Source: Bacillus sp. SD075 (GTDB lineage: Bacteria; Bacillota; Bacilli; Bacillales; DSM-1321). Taken from it: a stretch of 64,000 nucleotides of DNA. The stretch is taken from NCBI RefSeq assembly GCF_017355165.1, contig NZ_JADILK010000016.1:24759-88758 (forward strand). The letters run 5' to 3'. Under the pieces are notes generated by a model that saw nothing but the letters and a program-made list of their open reading frames with translations, was not told where the DNA came from and ran no database searches. A program made the position numbers and the translations under genes. Below are positions 52,462-62,022 of the stretch, piece after piece; within the stretch, counting starts at the first letter, position 1; each line of letters starts with the position of its first letter.

Positions 52462-54335
52462 AAGTTTTTAGCATGGAACATGTAATGAAAACCCAAGGGG
52501 AAAAGCTGCTTTTTAAAGATGTCTCTTTTTCCATTACCGAAGGAGAAAAAATCGGGATCGTTGGTATAAACGGCACCGGTAAATCTACATTATTGAATAT
52601 CATCGCAGGCTTGGAAGACAGTGATTTAGGAACGAAGGATCATCCAAATGATTATACGATTTCCTATCTATCACAAGATCCGCATTTTGATGAGAAATTG
52701 ACGATCATGGAGTACATGTATGAAAGTTCAACTCCTGTATTTTCATTGATTAAAGAGTATGAAAAGACGCTCGTTCAACTCCAGATGGACCCGCAGGATA
52801 GCGCAATACAGGATCGTTTGTTAAAACAGCAACAGGATATGGATACGCTTGGCGCCTGGGATACTAGTGCCAATGCCAGAACGATACTGACCAAGCTTGG
52901 TCTTCCAGATCATTCAAGGAAATTGGGGGAACTGTCAGGTGGCCAAAAAAAACGTGCGGCTCTGGCAAAAACCTTGATTGAGACCCCTGATTTACTGATT
53001 TTGGATGAGCCTACGAACCATCTCGACTTCGAAAGCATCACTTGGCTTGAAGAGTATTTGGGGAAATATCAAAAGTCCGTTTTATTTGTAACCCATGATC
53101 GATATTTCCTTGATCGTGTGTCCAATAAGATTTGGGAAATCGCCCAAACGCAGCTTTTCGAATACAAAGGAAACTATGCGGATTATTTAGAATCAAAGGC
53201 CATTCGTGAAGATAATGAATCGGCTGAAAGAACGAAAAAGGAAAGTCTATTCAAAAAAGAACTGGCCTGGATCCGTAAAGGGGCCAAGGCCCGTACAACG
53301 AAACAAAAGGCCAGGATCCAACGCTTTGAAACATTGGAATCAGGTGTAAAGGATAAGCAGAAAACCGACAACCTGGAAATGGAATTAAGCGGTGCCCGTC
53401 TTGGGAAAAAGGTACTCGAGTTGAGGGATGTCTCTAAATCCTTCGGTGATCGGACCATCATCAATCATTTTTCTTTCCTCTTCAAACCAGGTGATCGGAT
53501 TGGGATCGTCGGTAATAATGGCAGTGGAAAGTCAACCTTGTTAAATATCCTTGCCGGACGGGAATCTATAGAGGAAGGAATTTTGGAAAAAGGGCAAACT
53601 GTGAAAATAGGCTACTATACACAAGAAAGCGTCGATATGGATGAGAATTTGCGCATGATAGAGTATATTCGTGAAACGGCAGATTCAATCGCCCTTAAAG
53701 ATGGTAGTTTCATATCGGCTGCGCAGATGCTTGAAAGATTCTTGTTTCCAATGGGATCGCATGGGACGCCAATTCGTAAGCTGTCCGGAGGGGAGAAAAG
53801 GCGTTTATATCTCCTTAACATCTTGATGTCGGCACCGAATGTCCTGCTTTTGGATGAACCGACGAATGATTTGGACACGCAAACCTTGACCGTTCTGGAG
53901 GATTATTTAGAAACGTTTTCAGGTGTAGTCATTACCGTATCACATGATAGGTATTTCTTGGATAAAACGTGCCATCAGCTTCTTGTTTTCAAGAATAAAG
54001 GTGAAATTGATTTCTATTACGGCAATTATTCAGAGTTCCTGGAAGAAAAGACGGAGGAGGCCGTGCCGGTAAAAGCACCGGAACCTCAGCTGTACCGGAC
54101 CGAAAAGAAAAAGAAAAAACTAACTTATGCGGAAAGCAAGGAATGGGAAGAGATAGAAGGGAACATGGAACGGGCCGAGCTGCGCCTGAAAGACATAACA
54201 TCAGAAATGGCAGCAGCGGGAAGCGATTTTGAAAAAGTCCGCCTGCTGCTAGAAGAAGAAAAGGAACTAACGGATAAATTAGACCATTTGATGGAGAGAT
54301 GGACGTATTTAGCGGAAAAATTGGAAGAGGGATGA
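52458..54335 (+). CDS. ABC-F ribosome-associated ATPase (YfmR/Uup type)
   Basis: This is a 625-residue protein starting at ATG 52458 inside the previous stop. It has two ATPase domains: Walker A GINGTGKST and GNNGSGKST, signatures LSGGQKKRAALAKTL and LSGGEKRRLYLLNIL, and the linker (PtIM) between them. A charged C-terminal coiled coil is present (about residues 545-625: EKKKKKLTYAESKEWEEIE and later acidic/basic heptads). That coiled coil marks the Uup/YfmR branch, which helps ribosomes resolve stalls at difficult peptide sequences, rather than the antibiotic-resistance branches. Confidence 0.92.
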   Translation: MKVFSMEHVMKTQGEKLLFKDVSFSITEGEKIGIVGINGTGKSTLLNIIAGLEDSDLGTKDHPNDYTISYLSQDPHFDEKLTIMEYMYESSTPVFSLIKEYEKTLVQLQMDPQDSAIQDRLLKQQQDMDTLGAWDTSANARTILTKLGLPDHSRKLGELSGGQKKRAALAKTLIETPDLLILDEPTNHLDFESITWLEEYLGKYQKSVLFVTHDRYFLDRVSNKIWEIAQTQLFEYKGNYADYLESKAIREDNESAERTKKESLFKKELAWIRKGAKARTTKQKARIQRFETLESGVKDKQKTDNLEMELSGARLGKKVLELRDVSKSFGDRTIINHFSFLFKPGDRIGIVGNNGSGKSTLLNILAGRESIEEGILEKGQTVKIGYYTQESVDMDENLRMIEYIRETADSIALKDGSFISAAQMLERFLFPMGSHGTPIRKLSGGEKRRLYLLNILMSAPNVLLLDEPTNDLDTQTLTVLEDYLETFSGVVITVSHDRYFLDKTCHQLLVFKNKGEIDFYYGNYSEFLEEKTEEAVPVKAPEPQLYRTEKKKKKLTYAESKEWEEIEGNMERAELRLKDITSEMAAAGSDFEKVRLLLEEEKELTDKLDHLMERWTYLAEKLEEG

Positions 54336-54341
54336 GCGTGG

Positions 54342-54380
54342 TGACCGGTCTAAGTGAGCAAACTTGGGTCGGTCTTTTTT
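54342..54380 (+). terminator. Terminator after the ABC-F gene
   Basis: GACCG pairs with CGGTC, with extra pairs AAGT/ACTT within, followed by a T-run. Confidence 0.8.
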
Positions 54381-54467
54381 CACCCCCAATCTCAATTGCA
54401 TGAGAATCTGTTGCCGATGTGATAATATCTAGTACATGGAAACGTCTTGTAAAAGGAGAGAAATGCA

Positions 54468-55604
54468 TTGAAAATTAAGTCGATAGAACCTACACCAAGT
54501 CCGAATACAATGAAAATCAATTTAACTGAAGAGCTATTAGCTGGTAAAAGCAATAATTATAAGAAAGATCAAGCTGACCAAGCACCCCAGCTGATCAAAG
54601 ATTTATTTACGATCGAGGGAGTGAAAGGGGTATATCATGTTGCGGACTTCTTAGCCGTTGAGCGGAATGCGAAATATGATTGGAAAGAAATCTTGGTCCA
54701 AATCCGTCAGGTTTTCGGGGAAAAAACCGAAGAACAAAATCAACAAACGGCATTAAATGAACATTACGGTGAAGTAACTGTTGCCATTCAACAATTCAAG
54801 GGCATTCCAATGCAAATTAAAGCAAGTGATAGCCAACAAGAAAAACGTTTTGCCTTACCGGATTATTTCATAAAGGGCATTGCCGCTGCCCAAAAGGAAG
54901 ATGATAATGTAGTCCTGCTTCGAAAATGGAAGGATTATGGCGTAAGATATGGTGAAATGGAAGATATCGTGAAGGAAGTATCGGATGAGTTGATTGCAGC
55001 TTATCCGGAAGAACGAATTGATCGGTTAGTAGCCGCTGCAAAAGAAATCGTGGAAACGAAGGAGGCATTTTTGAAACGACCAAAAATTAAACTGACTGCA
55101 GAAATGCTTAATGACGAAAGCTGGGAAAAGCGTTATCAGGCTTTAGAACAAATGGAAGATCCAACGGTTGATGATATTCCAGTATTGGACATGGCACTCT
55201 CCGACAGCAAGGTCTCCATTCGAAGGCTCGCGGTAGTATACTTGGGTATGATCGAGGATAGAAAAGTGCTTCCGAGCCTGTACAAAGCATTGAAAGATAA
55301 AAGTGCAGCGGTAAGACGTACGGCTGGTGATTGTTTATCCGATCTTGGCTTTGAAGAAGCGATGGGAGAAATGTCTCAATCACTTTCGGATAAAAATAAA
55401 TTGGTTAGATGGAGAGCGGCGATGTTTTTATACGAAGCGGGAAATGAAACGACCCTCCCTTATCTTAAGCAAGCGGAACAGGACCCTGAATTCGAAGTGG
55501 CCCTGCAGATCAAGATGGCCATTGACCGTATAGAAAATGGGGAAGAAGCAAAGGGTTCGGTTTGGAAGCAGATGACAGAATCAAGACAAGCGAATGACAA
55601 GTGA
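54468..55604 (+). CDS. Conserved virulence factor C-like protein (CvfC/YpgR)
   Basis: This is a 378-residue protein; TTG 54468 follows AAAGGAGAG. It begins with a NifU-N/scaffold-like domain (SIEPTPSPNTMKINL and LFTIEGVKGVYHVADFLAVER, about residues 5-85). A middle domain follows, and then HEAT-like repeats (about 205-360, for example ALSDSKVSIRRLAVVYLGMIEDRKVLPSL). The layout matches S. aureus CvfC and B. subtilis YpgR, with ilvD next as in B. subtilis. The molecular role is not established; the Nfu-like start hints at Fe-S or protein-protein functions. Confidence 0.9.
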   Translation: MKIKSIEPTPSPNTMKINLTEELLAGKSNNYKKDQADQAPQLIKDLFTIEGVKGVYHVADFLAVERNAKYDWKEILVQIRQVFGEKTEEQNQQTALNEHYGEVTVAIQQFKGIPMQIKASDSQQEKRFALPDYFIKGIAAAQKEDDNVVLLRKWKDYGVRYGEMEDIVKEVSDELIAAYPEERIDRLVAAAKEIVETKEAFLKRPKIKLTAEMLNDESWEKRYQALEQMEDPTVDDIPVLDMALSDSKVSIRRLAVVYLGMIEDRKVLPSLYKALKDKSAAVRRTAGDCLSDLGFEEAMGEMSQSLSDKNKLVRWRAAMFLYEAGNETTLPYLKQAEQDPEFEVALQIKMAIDRIENGEEAKGSVWKQMTESRQANDK

Positions 55605-55650
55605 GATTTAAAGGGGATAACTTAATAGGATCTAAAAGGGTACAGGCAAA

Positions 55651-55690
55651 AGGCATGCGGATGATTAAAATCCGAATGCCTTTTTATTTT
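55651..55690 (+). terminator. cvfC terminator
   Basis: GGCATGCGGAT pairs with ATCCGAATGCC (one mismatch), followed by TTTTTATTTTT. Confidence 0.92.
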
Positions 55691-55868
55691 TGATGAGGAT
55701 CTTCAAGTCGTTTGACATTAGTTCCCCTCAGATCGAAATCCCAAATATCCAAATTGCTAATCTTTTGATATAGAGAAGATTTAAGAAATAAATTCTCTAT
55801 TATTTTAGTAAAATGATTTTTGTAGATATTTAGTGTTGAATGGTTGCATTTGTATATAAATATGTTAG

Positions 55869-55892
55869 AATTTTTAGAGTATACTAAAAATT
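55869..55892. promoter_or_regulatory. Palindromic operator-like site upstream of ilvD
   Basis: AATTTTTAG and CTAAAAATT are perfect inverted repeats around the 6-base spacer AGTATA. The left half resembles part of the CodY motif AATTTTCWGAAAATT but matches it poorly overall. In Bacillus, ilvD is a CodY target. A different repressor is equally possible. Confidence 0.55.
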
Positions 55893-55941
55893 ATATTATA
55901 TTGAATCATTAAACATTTAGTGGAAATTGGGGGTACAACAA

Positions 55942-57627
55942 ATGTCTACATCAAATATGAGAAGTGACATGATTACTAAAGGGGTCGATCGAGCTCCACA
56001 TAGAAGTCTGTTGCGTGCAGCAGGGGTTAAAGAAGAAGATTTCGGTAAACCGTTCATCGCGGTTTGTAATTCTTACATCGATATTGTTCCAGGTCATGTC
56101 CACCTTCAGGAATTCGGAAAAATAGTGAAGGAAGCGATTCGCGAAGCCGGCGGTGTTCCTTTCGAATTTAATACAATTGGGGTAGACGATGGAATTGCGA
56201 TGGGGCATATTGGTATGCGCTATTCCTTGCCAAGCCGAGAAATCATCGCAGATTCCGTGGAAACTGTTGTATCAGCACATTGGTTTGACGGTATGGTTTG
56301 CATTCCAAACTGTGACAAGATAACGCCGGGAATGATGATGGCAGCTCTTCGTGTCAATATTCCTACGATATTCGTAAGTGGCGGACCCATGAAAGCGGGA
56401 AAAGACAAAAACGGTAAATCTCTTTCATTGACATCCGTTTTTGAAGGGGTGGGAGCTTATCAAGCAGGCAATATAAATGAAGAAGATTTGCAGGAAATCG
56501 AACAAGTTGCATGCCCTACTTGCGGTTCTTGTTCAGGAATGTTCACTGCAAACTCCATGAACTGCCTGGCAGAAGGATTGGGGCTTGCGCTTCCGGGAAA
56601 TGGAACGATTTTGGCAGTAGCCGAAGAACGTAAGGAATTCGTTAAGAAATCCGCTAAACAGCTGATGGAGATAATCAAACAGGATATCAAGCCTCGTGAT
56701 ATCGTGACGATCGATGCGATTGATAACGCATTTGCATTGGACATGGCGATGGGCGGTTCGACCAACACCGTCCTGCATACACTTGCATTGGCACATGAAG
56801 CAGGTTTTGAATATCCAATGGAACACATAAATGAAATAGCGAACCGAGTACCGCATCTAGCGAAAATCGCACCGGCATCCGATTATCATATTGAAGATGT
56901 ACATAATGCCGGTGGTGTAAGTGCCGTCATTAATGAGTTACTCAAAAAACCAGGTGCCTTTAATGGAGATTGCCTTTCTGTCTCAGGTCAAACGCTCCGC
57001 GAAAATGTTGCCGGTTGTGAAATCTTGGACAAGGATGTAATCCATCCGTTAGATAATCCGCATTCTGAGCGTGGTGGGCTTGCGGTATTGTTTGGTAACC
57101 TTGCTCCTCAAGGCTCCATCGTAAAAGTAGGGGCGGTTGACGAATCAGTTGGTGGCTACCACAGGGGTCCTGCCATATGTTTCGATTCCCAGGAAGATGC
57201 ACTTTCAGGGATCATTACTGGAAAAGTTAAAGAAGGAAATGTAGTGGTCATTCGTTATGAAGGACCTAAAGGCGGGCCGGGTATGCCGGAAATGTTGGCA
57301 CCCACTTCCCAAATCGTCGGGAGGGGACTTGGAGCGAAAGTCGGTTTGATCACGGATGGCCGCTTTTCAGGCGCATCACGAGGCATCAGCATTGGCCATA
57401 TATCCCCCGAAGCAGCTGAGGGAGGCCCGATCGCCTTTGTTGAAGATGGAGATATCATCGAATTGGATTTGAATAATCGTAAAATCCAATTGGAAATTTC
57501 CGATGAAGAATTCGAAAAACGCAAAGCTAATTGGAAAGGCTTCGAGTCAAAAGTCCGGACAGGCTATCTAGCACGTTATTCCAAGCTTGTGACGAATGCC
57601 AGCTCAGGCGGAGTAATGAAAGTTTAA
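55942..57627 (+). CDS. ilvD: Dihydroxy-acid dehydratase
   Basis: This is a 561-residue enzyme starting at ATG 55942 behind GGGGGT. It shows [29 protein letters not shown] (Fe-S Cys), [19 protein letters not shown] (Fe-S Cys), and [23 protein letters not shown] near the C-terminus. The three Fe-S ligand positions are present. It converts dihydroxy-isovalerate and dihydroxy-methylvalerate into the 2-oxo acids of valine and isoleucine. It is transcribed alone, with a terminator after it. Confidence 0.97.
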   Translation: MSTSNMRSDMITKGVDRAPHRSLLRAAGVKEEDFGKPFIAVCNSYIDIVPGHVHLQEFGKIVKEAIREAGGVPFEFNTIGVDDGIAMGHIGMRYSLPSREIIADSVETVVSAHWFDGMVCIPNCDKITPGMMMAALRVNIPTIFVSGGPMKAGKDKNGKSLSLTSVFEGVGAYQAGNINEEDLQEIEQVACPTCGSCSGMFTANSMNCLAEGLGLALPGNGTILAVAEERKEFVKKSAKQLMEIIKQDIKPRDIVTIDAIDNAFALDMAMGGSTNTVLHTLALAHEAGFEYPMEHINEIANRVPHLAKIAPASDYHIEDVHNAGGVSAVINELLKKPGAFNGDCLSVSGQTLRENVAGCEILDKDVIHPLDNPHSERGGLAVLFGNLAPQGSIVKVGAVDESVGGYHRGPAICFDSQEDALSGIITGKVKEGNVVVIRYEGPKGGPGMPEMLAPTSQIVGRGLGAKVGLITDGRFSGASRGISIGHISPEAAEGGPIAFVEDGDIIELDLNNRKIQLEISDEEFEKRKANWKGFESKVRTGYLARYSKLVTNASSGGVMKV

Positions 57628-57642
57628 GTTAAAAGGAAGATT

Positions 57643-57690
57643 AAAACATGGTGACAGAATTCTCTTTCATTCTGCCACCATGTTTCTTTG
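57643..57690 (+). terminator. ilvD terminator
   Basis: AACATGGTG-A-CAGAAT pairs with ATTCTG-C-CACCATGTT (one mismatch), followed by TCTTT. Confidence 0.88.
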
Positions 57691-57799
57691 TGAAGAAACA
57701 ATGAAATTTCACAAAGCTTTAAGCGTCATTTTTGCATATGTTATCAAGAATATAGTATGATTATACTAATTGAAGAATTGTAACCAAGGAGGTTTTTTT

Positions 57800-58237
57800 A
57801 TGTCGATGGCATATGATGAATATATGAAACAAATGGTGAAACCAATGCGCGCGGAACTGGTGCAAGCAGGTTTTGATGAGTTGGAATCCGCTGAAGCCGT
57901 TGAAAACTTTATGGAATCGGTAGACGGTACGACACTTGTGGTCGTGAATTCAGTTTGCGGCTGTGCTGCCGGGTTAGCCCGTCCAGCTGCTACTCAAGCC
58001 GTACTACAAGCAGACAAAAAGCCCGATCATTTGGTAACTGTATTTGCCGGCCAAGATAAGGAAGCAACAGCTAAAATGCGGGAATACTTCGATGGAATAG
58101 AGCCTTCTTCACCATCCATGGCTCTATTAAAGGGCAAAGAGGTCGTACATTTCATTCCACGCCATGATATAGAAGGACAGCCAATGGAAGCTATTATGGA
58201 AAATTTATTGGCAGCGTTCAGTCAAATAAATAAGTGA
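57800..58237 (+). CDS. brxA: Bacilliredoxin BrxA (YphP family)
   Basis: This is a 145-residue thioredoxin-like protein starting at ATG 57800 behind AAGGAGG. The active site is VVNSVCGCAAGLARPA, a CGC motif (about residues 53-55) found in the bacilliredoxins YphP and YqiW. It removes bacillithiol from S-bacillithiolated proteins after oxidative stress. The position next to ilvD identifies it as the YphP/BrxA copy rather than YqiW/BrxB. Confidence 0.93.
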   Translation: MSMAYDEYMKQMVKPMRAELVQAGFDELESAEAVENFMESVDGTTLVVVNSVCGCAAGLARPAATQAVLQADKKPDHLVTVFAGQDKEATAKMREYFDGIEPSSPSMALLKGKEVVHFIPRHDIEGQPMEAIMENLLAAFSQINK

Positions 58238-58304
58238 TGTAGCAGAATGTCCTGGAAACAGGGCATTCTTTTCAAATTTAAGAGAGTATAAAGGGGTAGG
58301 ATTC

Positions 58305-59084
58305 ATGTTTGTCACAACAGTGGGAAGAGCCAATAAAGAAACGATGATATTAGCCAAAAGGTTAGCTGAAGAATTACATATCCCCTTTATAGCCCGAAGA
58401 AAACGATCGGTGAGAGATATCCAATTGGAACAGAATGAAGATGATTGCCTTGTTTTTGGCAAAAAGAGGATGGAGTTATATCGATACCAGGAAAAAGAAC
58501 CATTCTTTTTTCACCCGAACCTAGCGATGATCCGTTTAAAAAGAATAGTTCGCGGTGAAAGTGATCCATTTCTCATTGCCGGAGATATAAATAAAGGGGA
58601 CGCTGTGCTTGATTGTACCTTAGGCTTGGGCTCTGATGCGATTGTCGCAAGTTTCGCAGTGGGTGAGCTAGGAAAGGTTGTCGCATTGGAAGGAAATCGA
58701 TATTTGGCCATGCTCGTGAAACATGGGATGAAGACATGGGAGGATGCAGAAGAAACGATGATTTCTGCGATGAGGAGAATTGAGGTCATGCAAGGTGATC
58801 ATTACGAAATTTTGAAAACATTTCCGGATAATCATTTTGATGTCGTATATTTCGATCCCATGTTTGAAGAAACGATTCAGGAATCGAATGGAATCAGGGG
58901 ACTGACTCATTTTGCGGAGGGTAAGGATTTATCTGTGGAAATAATGAAAGAAGCTAAGCGGGTTGCGCGCAAGAGAGTCGTGTTGAAAGACCATTTTCGC
59001 ACCTCCCGCTTTGAGGAATTTGGATTTGAGGTAATAAAGAGGAAAACATCCAAATTCCATTTTGGCTTCATTTCCATCCAGTGA
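58305..59084 (+). CDS. Class I SAM-dependent methyltransferase (YpiP-like, RsmJ-related)
   Basis: This 259-residue protein has an N-terminal segment (MFVTTVGRANKETMILAKRLAEELHIPFIARRKRSV) typical of YpiP. The SAM site is DAVLDCTLGLGSDAIVASFAVGELGKVVALEGN (about residues 103-135), and VVYFDPMFEE (about 187) is an NPPY/DPMF-type catalytic loop of N-methyltransferases. This places it with RsmJ-like rRNA guanine methyltransferases, though the target in Bacillus is not established. It directly abuts the end of the convergent ggt gene. Confidence 0.88.
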   Translation: MFVTTVGRANKETMILAKRLAEELHIPFIARRKRSVRDIQLEQNEDDCLVFGKKRMELYRYQEKEPFFFHPNLAMIRLKRIVRGESDPFLIAGDINKGDAVLDCTLGLGSDAIVASFAVGELGKVVALEGNRYLAMLVKHGMKTWEDAEETMISAMRRIEVMQGDHYEILKTFPDNHFDVVYFDPMFEETIQESNGIRGLTHFAEGKDLSVEIMKEAKRVARKRVVLKDHFRTSRFEEFGFEVIKRKTSKFHFGFISIQ

Positions 59085-60773
59085 TCACGATTTATAATCT
59101 GTTTCGTCCAGACCAATGGCACATCCTTCCCTGCTAGAATCGGCGGCACCATAGTTCGAGCCATCAGGGTTGATTTGAATCGCTTGGACATTCCCTATAG
59201 AGTGGGGAACTTCATTAAAGGCGAAGCCCATTGCTTCCAAGTGGCCTTTGCTAGTCATATCCATTCCAGGCTCCCATTCAATATGAGGGCCCATTGGAGT
59301 GAAAATCCTAGGTTCTTCGATGGCTGCTTTCAAATCCATTTTTAAATCGAGGACATTGATGATCGTTTGTACGACTGAACTGATGATGGTTGGTCCTCCA
59401 GGTGAGCCTAACGTCAAGATCGGCTCACCGTCCTTAAAGATGATGGTCGGGCTTTTACAGCTGACGGGGCGTTTATTGGGCTGCACTTCATTCATGCCGC
59501 CTGGAATGGAATCGAAATCAGTCAGTTCGTTATTCAGCATGAAACCATAGTCGGAAACCATGATGCCTGATCCGAATGGATGTTCCACTGTAGAAGTGCA
59601 TCCTGCGATATTACCCCATCTGTCACGGACAGTGAAGTGTGTCGTTTCACTGATATCTTCTTCATTAGGTTGCGGAATGACTTCCCTTTGCTTCACGGAA
59701 TCATAAATCCAAGGGTTTCCGAAGTCAATGGCATTATTTCTTGTTTTGAAATTAATGAATGAGCGGCGTTTAGCTATATATTCATCATGCATGAGACCCG
59801 CCAATGGCAATTCGGCAAATTCGGGATCAGCGAGAAACGCCTTTTTATCTGTAAATGCCAGACGCATCGCTTCTGCTATTAAATAATATTTTTCCCAAGA
59901 ATGGACGTCATATTGCTCTATATGGAAGCTCTCCAATATTTTCAGGATTTGAATGACCGTGAATCCACCAGCACTTGGGGCATTTGATGAGGCAATTAGA
60001 TAATCCTTATAGGTCCCATAAATTGGTGCATCGATTGTAGCTTGATAGTCCTTTAAATCAGAAAGCTCCATGAATCCTCCAAGTTCCTGTATACAGGAAA
60101 TGATACCCTCTCCGATTTCACCATCATAAAAAGCGGAAATTCCTTCTCGTTGTAATATCCGATAGGTATTCGCCAGTTTCTCTTTTATCAGTAAATCTCC
60201 ATCCTGATAGGGTTTTCCGTTTGGAATGAAGAACTTACGCGCTTCATCGCCCAATCGATATTCAAAATTTTTAAGAGCATCGCAAAGAACCCAATTGACG
60301 GGAACTCCTTTTTCTGCAAATTCAATGGATGGCTCGATGAGATCCGCTAATGGCTTGCTACCACTTTCGGCGAGTGCTTCGTCCATAGCTTTCAGTATTC
60401 CGGGAATGCCAACAGCTGTAGCTTTGATTGATCTTTCTTTAAATGGTATGACTTCCCCTTTTTCATCAAGAAACATGTCTCGATGTGCGGCTTTAGGTGC
60501 CCTTACATGGCCATCGTATATTTTCGTTTCCTTATCTTTAGCGTTATATACCATAAGGAACCCGCTTCCGCCGATGCCAGTCATCATGGGTTCCACAATA
60601 TTTAGGGCAAATTGGATGGCGACCGCCGCATCGACAGCATTTCCACCTTCACGTAATATTTTTTCCCCGATGGAAGTGGCTACGGGATGAGCTGTAACGA
60701 CCATTCCGGCGTTTCCTTTCGCTGTTTCCCTTTTGTAATCTTTATCTTTATTGTTTTCATTGTTGTTTTCCAA
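59085..60773 (-). CDS. Gamma-glutamyltransferase-family enzyme without signal peptide
   Basis: This is a 562-residue Ntn-hydrolase. I chose TTG 60773 because GGAGG lies just upstream; the frame reaches 60845 but has no site there. The autoprocessing and nucleophile Thr377 lies in SETTHFTVRDRWGNIAG, and GGPTIISSVVQTIINVLD and PNKRPVSCKSPTIIF complete the fold. The start is charged and lacks a signal peptide, so the enzyme should be cytoplasmic, unlike secreted B. subtilis Ggt. The region aligned with the substrate-binding Arg (RE-AP in classical GGTs) reads DGHVRAP, so substrate preference may differ. Confidence 0.9.
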   Translation of the reverse strand: MENNNENNKDKDYKRETAKGNAGMVVTAHPVATSIGEKILREGGNAVDAAVAIQFALNIVEPMMTGIGGSGFLMVYNAKDKETKIYDGHVRAPKAAHRDMFLDEKGEVIPFKERSIKATAVGIPGILKAMDEALAESGSKPLADLIEPSIEFAEKGVPVNWVLCDALKNFEYRLGDEARKFFIPNGKPYQDGDLLIKEKLANTYRILQREGISAFYDGEIGEGIISCIQELGGFMELSDLKDYQATIDAPIYGTYKDYLIASSNAPSAGGFTVIQILKILESFHIEQYDVHSWEKYYLIAEAMRLAFTDKKAFLADPEFAELPLAGLMHDEYIAKRRSFINFKTRNNAIDFGNPWIYDSVKQREVIPQPNEEDISETTHFTVRDRWGNIAGCTSTVEHPFGSGIMVSDYGFMLNNELTDFDSIPGGMNEVQPNKRPVSCKSPTIIFKDGEPILTLGSPGGPTIISSVVQTIINVLDLKMDLKAAIEEPRIFTPMGPHIEWEPGMDMTSKGHLEAMGFAFNEVPHSIGNVQAIQINPDGSNYGAADSSREGCAIGLDETDYKS

Positions 60774-60835
60774 AATGATTCCTCCATTATTCAGTCCTTT
60801 TATTAGCGTAAGGCTTATGTTTGAGTGAAAAGAAA

Positions 60836-60864
60836 ACCTTGTCATTTTGGAAAAATGACAAGGT
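60836..60864 (-). terminator. Terminator of the 24-residue membrane peptide gene
   Basis: ACCTTGTCATTTT pairs with AAAATGACAAGGT around three bases; the minus strand continues with TTTTCTTTTC. It lies 26 bases after the stop of the small gene at 60891. Confidence 0.85.
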
Positions 60865-60890
60865 GATTTTTCGTAGGTATTTATTTATTC

Positions 60891-60965
60891 TTAATCAGCA
60901 AATGATAAATATACGAAAAATGCTAATGTTACAAGACATAAAGCCACCATGGCAGTCGAAGCCAT
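60891..60965 (-). CDS. 24-residue single-span membrane peptide
   Basis: This small open frame begins at ATG 60965, eight bases after a strong AAGGAGGG, and ends at TAA 60891. It is one hydrophobic helix with a short polar start (MASTAMVALCL) and end (YLSFAD). A dedicated terminator follows (60836-60864), so it is a complete small transcription unit. Short hydrophobic peptides of this kind are common in Bacillus membranes; the function is unknown. Confidence 0.75.
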   Translation of the reverse strand: MASTAMVALCLVTLAFFVYLSFAD

Positions 60966-61202
60966 ATAAGACCCTCCTTAAAAAGACTTGAATCTAATTA
61001 AGTTCTCCAAAAATCGTCAAAACCCTTCATAATAATGTAAAATTGTTGATATTTAATGAAAAAGTTCGGATTTATAAGGCTTATATAGGTATTTATCCTT
61101 TTTTTTGATTTTTAAAACATGGGTAACTATATATTCGTAATTAGCAAAAAATAAAAGTATACTAAATATAAAGACAATACAAAAAAGGAGGGGGAGTGTG
61201 AG

Positions 61203-61820
61203 TTGAAAGCAGCGGTTTGGTTCAGGAAAAGTCTTGTCATTTTAGTATCGGTTTTGACGTTTGGTCTTGTCACTCCTTCAGATCTGGCGTGGCTTGCGGA
61301 AGCCGATTCGTTAAAGGATACTAAAAAAGGGCTAATGGAAGAAGAGGGATTGGCTTATCTTCCATCGCAGAATACAACTGTACTGGAAGAGGAATTCAAC
61401 CGTGAAGAATTTTTATCGGGCATTTTGGATAAGGCGGAGGAAAACGCATTTTTGAAATTTGGCGATAAGATCCACCCTAAAATTGGCGATGAATTCAAAA
61501 TTGCCATATTACCAAAAATGGAAGAAGCCATTACAGAAATGGCTGCCCAATTTCCAGATGAAAAATTACAGCAATTAACGATCACTGAACAGCCGAGTGC
61601 GGGCAGGGCAGAGAAAATATTTCATATTTATGAATACAACAGCGGCAAGGATATCATCAGATTCCATGTCAGGCAGGAAAATCCTCCACTGGAAGGGTAT
61701 TGGTTCGATTTTCACTATCATACCTATCATGATTCTTTTGCCACCCATTACAATATAGGGAAAATATATTGGGATAAAAATACGCCGCCAGAGTGGACGA
61801 GTAAACAAAGGATTTCATAG
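61203..61820 (+). CDS. YpjP-like protein
   Basis: This 205-residue protein has a possible signal or anchor (about residues 10-32: KSLVILVSVLTFGLVTP). TTG 61203 follows AAGGAGGGGGAG. After an acidic middle part comes ENPPLEGYWFDFHYHTYHDSFATHYNIGKIYWDKNTPPEW, a His- and aromatic-rich C-terminal block that matches B. subtilis YpjP. It is probably located outside the membrane; its function is not known. The position near ypiP agrees with B. subtilis gene order. Confidence 0.88.
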   Translation: MKAAVWFRKSLVILVSVLTFGLVTPSDLAWLAEADSLKDTKKGLMEEEGLAYLPSQNTTVLEEEFNREEFLSGILDKAEENAFLKFGDKIHPKIGDEFKIAILPKMEEAITEMAAQFPDEKLQQLTITEQPSAGRAEKIFHIYEYNSGKDIIRFHVRQENPPLEGYWFDFHYHTYHDSFATHYNIGKIYWDKNTPPEWTSKQRIS

Positions 61821-61895
61821 TGGTTGGTTTCATTGATTTTATTTAAGTGTAAGAGTATGATGAAATGAAATTGAATTTCTAATAAGCATCGAATG

Positions 61896-61925
61896 ATACG
61901 TTGTCATGCAACGTATTTATTTTGT
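61896..61925 (+). terminator. Terminator after the YpjP-like gene
   Basis: ATACGTTG-TCATG-CAACGTAT followed by TTATTTT. Confidence 0.8.
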
Positions 61926-62022
61926 GTTTGAATGGAAAGTAGACTTTTTATCATAACGGGGAACAATGTTATTTTAAAAGGTTTTCTAATTTTGCAGTTA
62001 TAGTAGCAGAGGAGTCTTTATC

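Larger units (their letters stand above)
55605..55941. other. cvfC-ilvD intergenic region with terminator and operator-like palindrome
   Basis: This 337-base gap holds a strong terminator (55651-55690: GGCAT-G-CGGAT / ATCCG-A-ATGCC then TTTTTATTTTT). It also holds a near-perfect palindrome (55869-55892) about 50 bases before ilvD. The stretch between them is AT-rich and otherwise without features. Confidence 0.7.

Noticed and set aside
61821..62022. yybP-ykoY manganese riboswitch before the TerC-family gene
   Set aside because: The conserved core elements are not visible; the interval contains only a terminator hairpin and AT-rich sequence.
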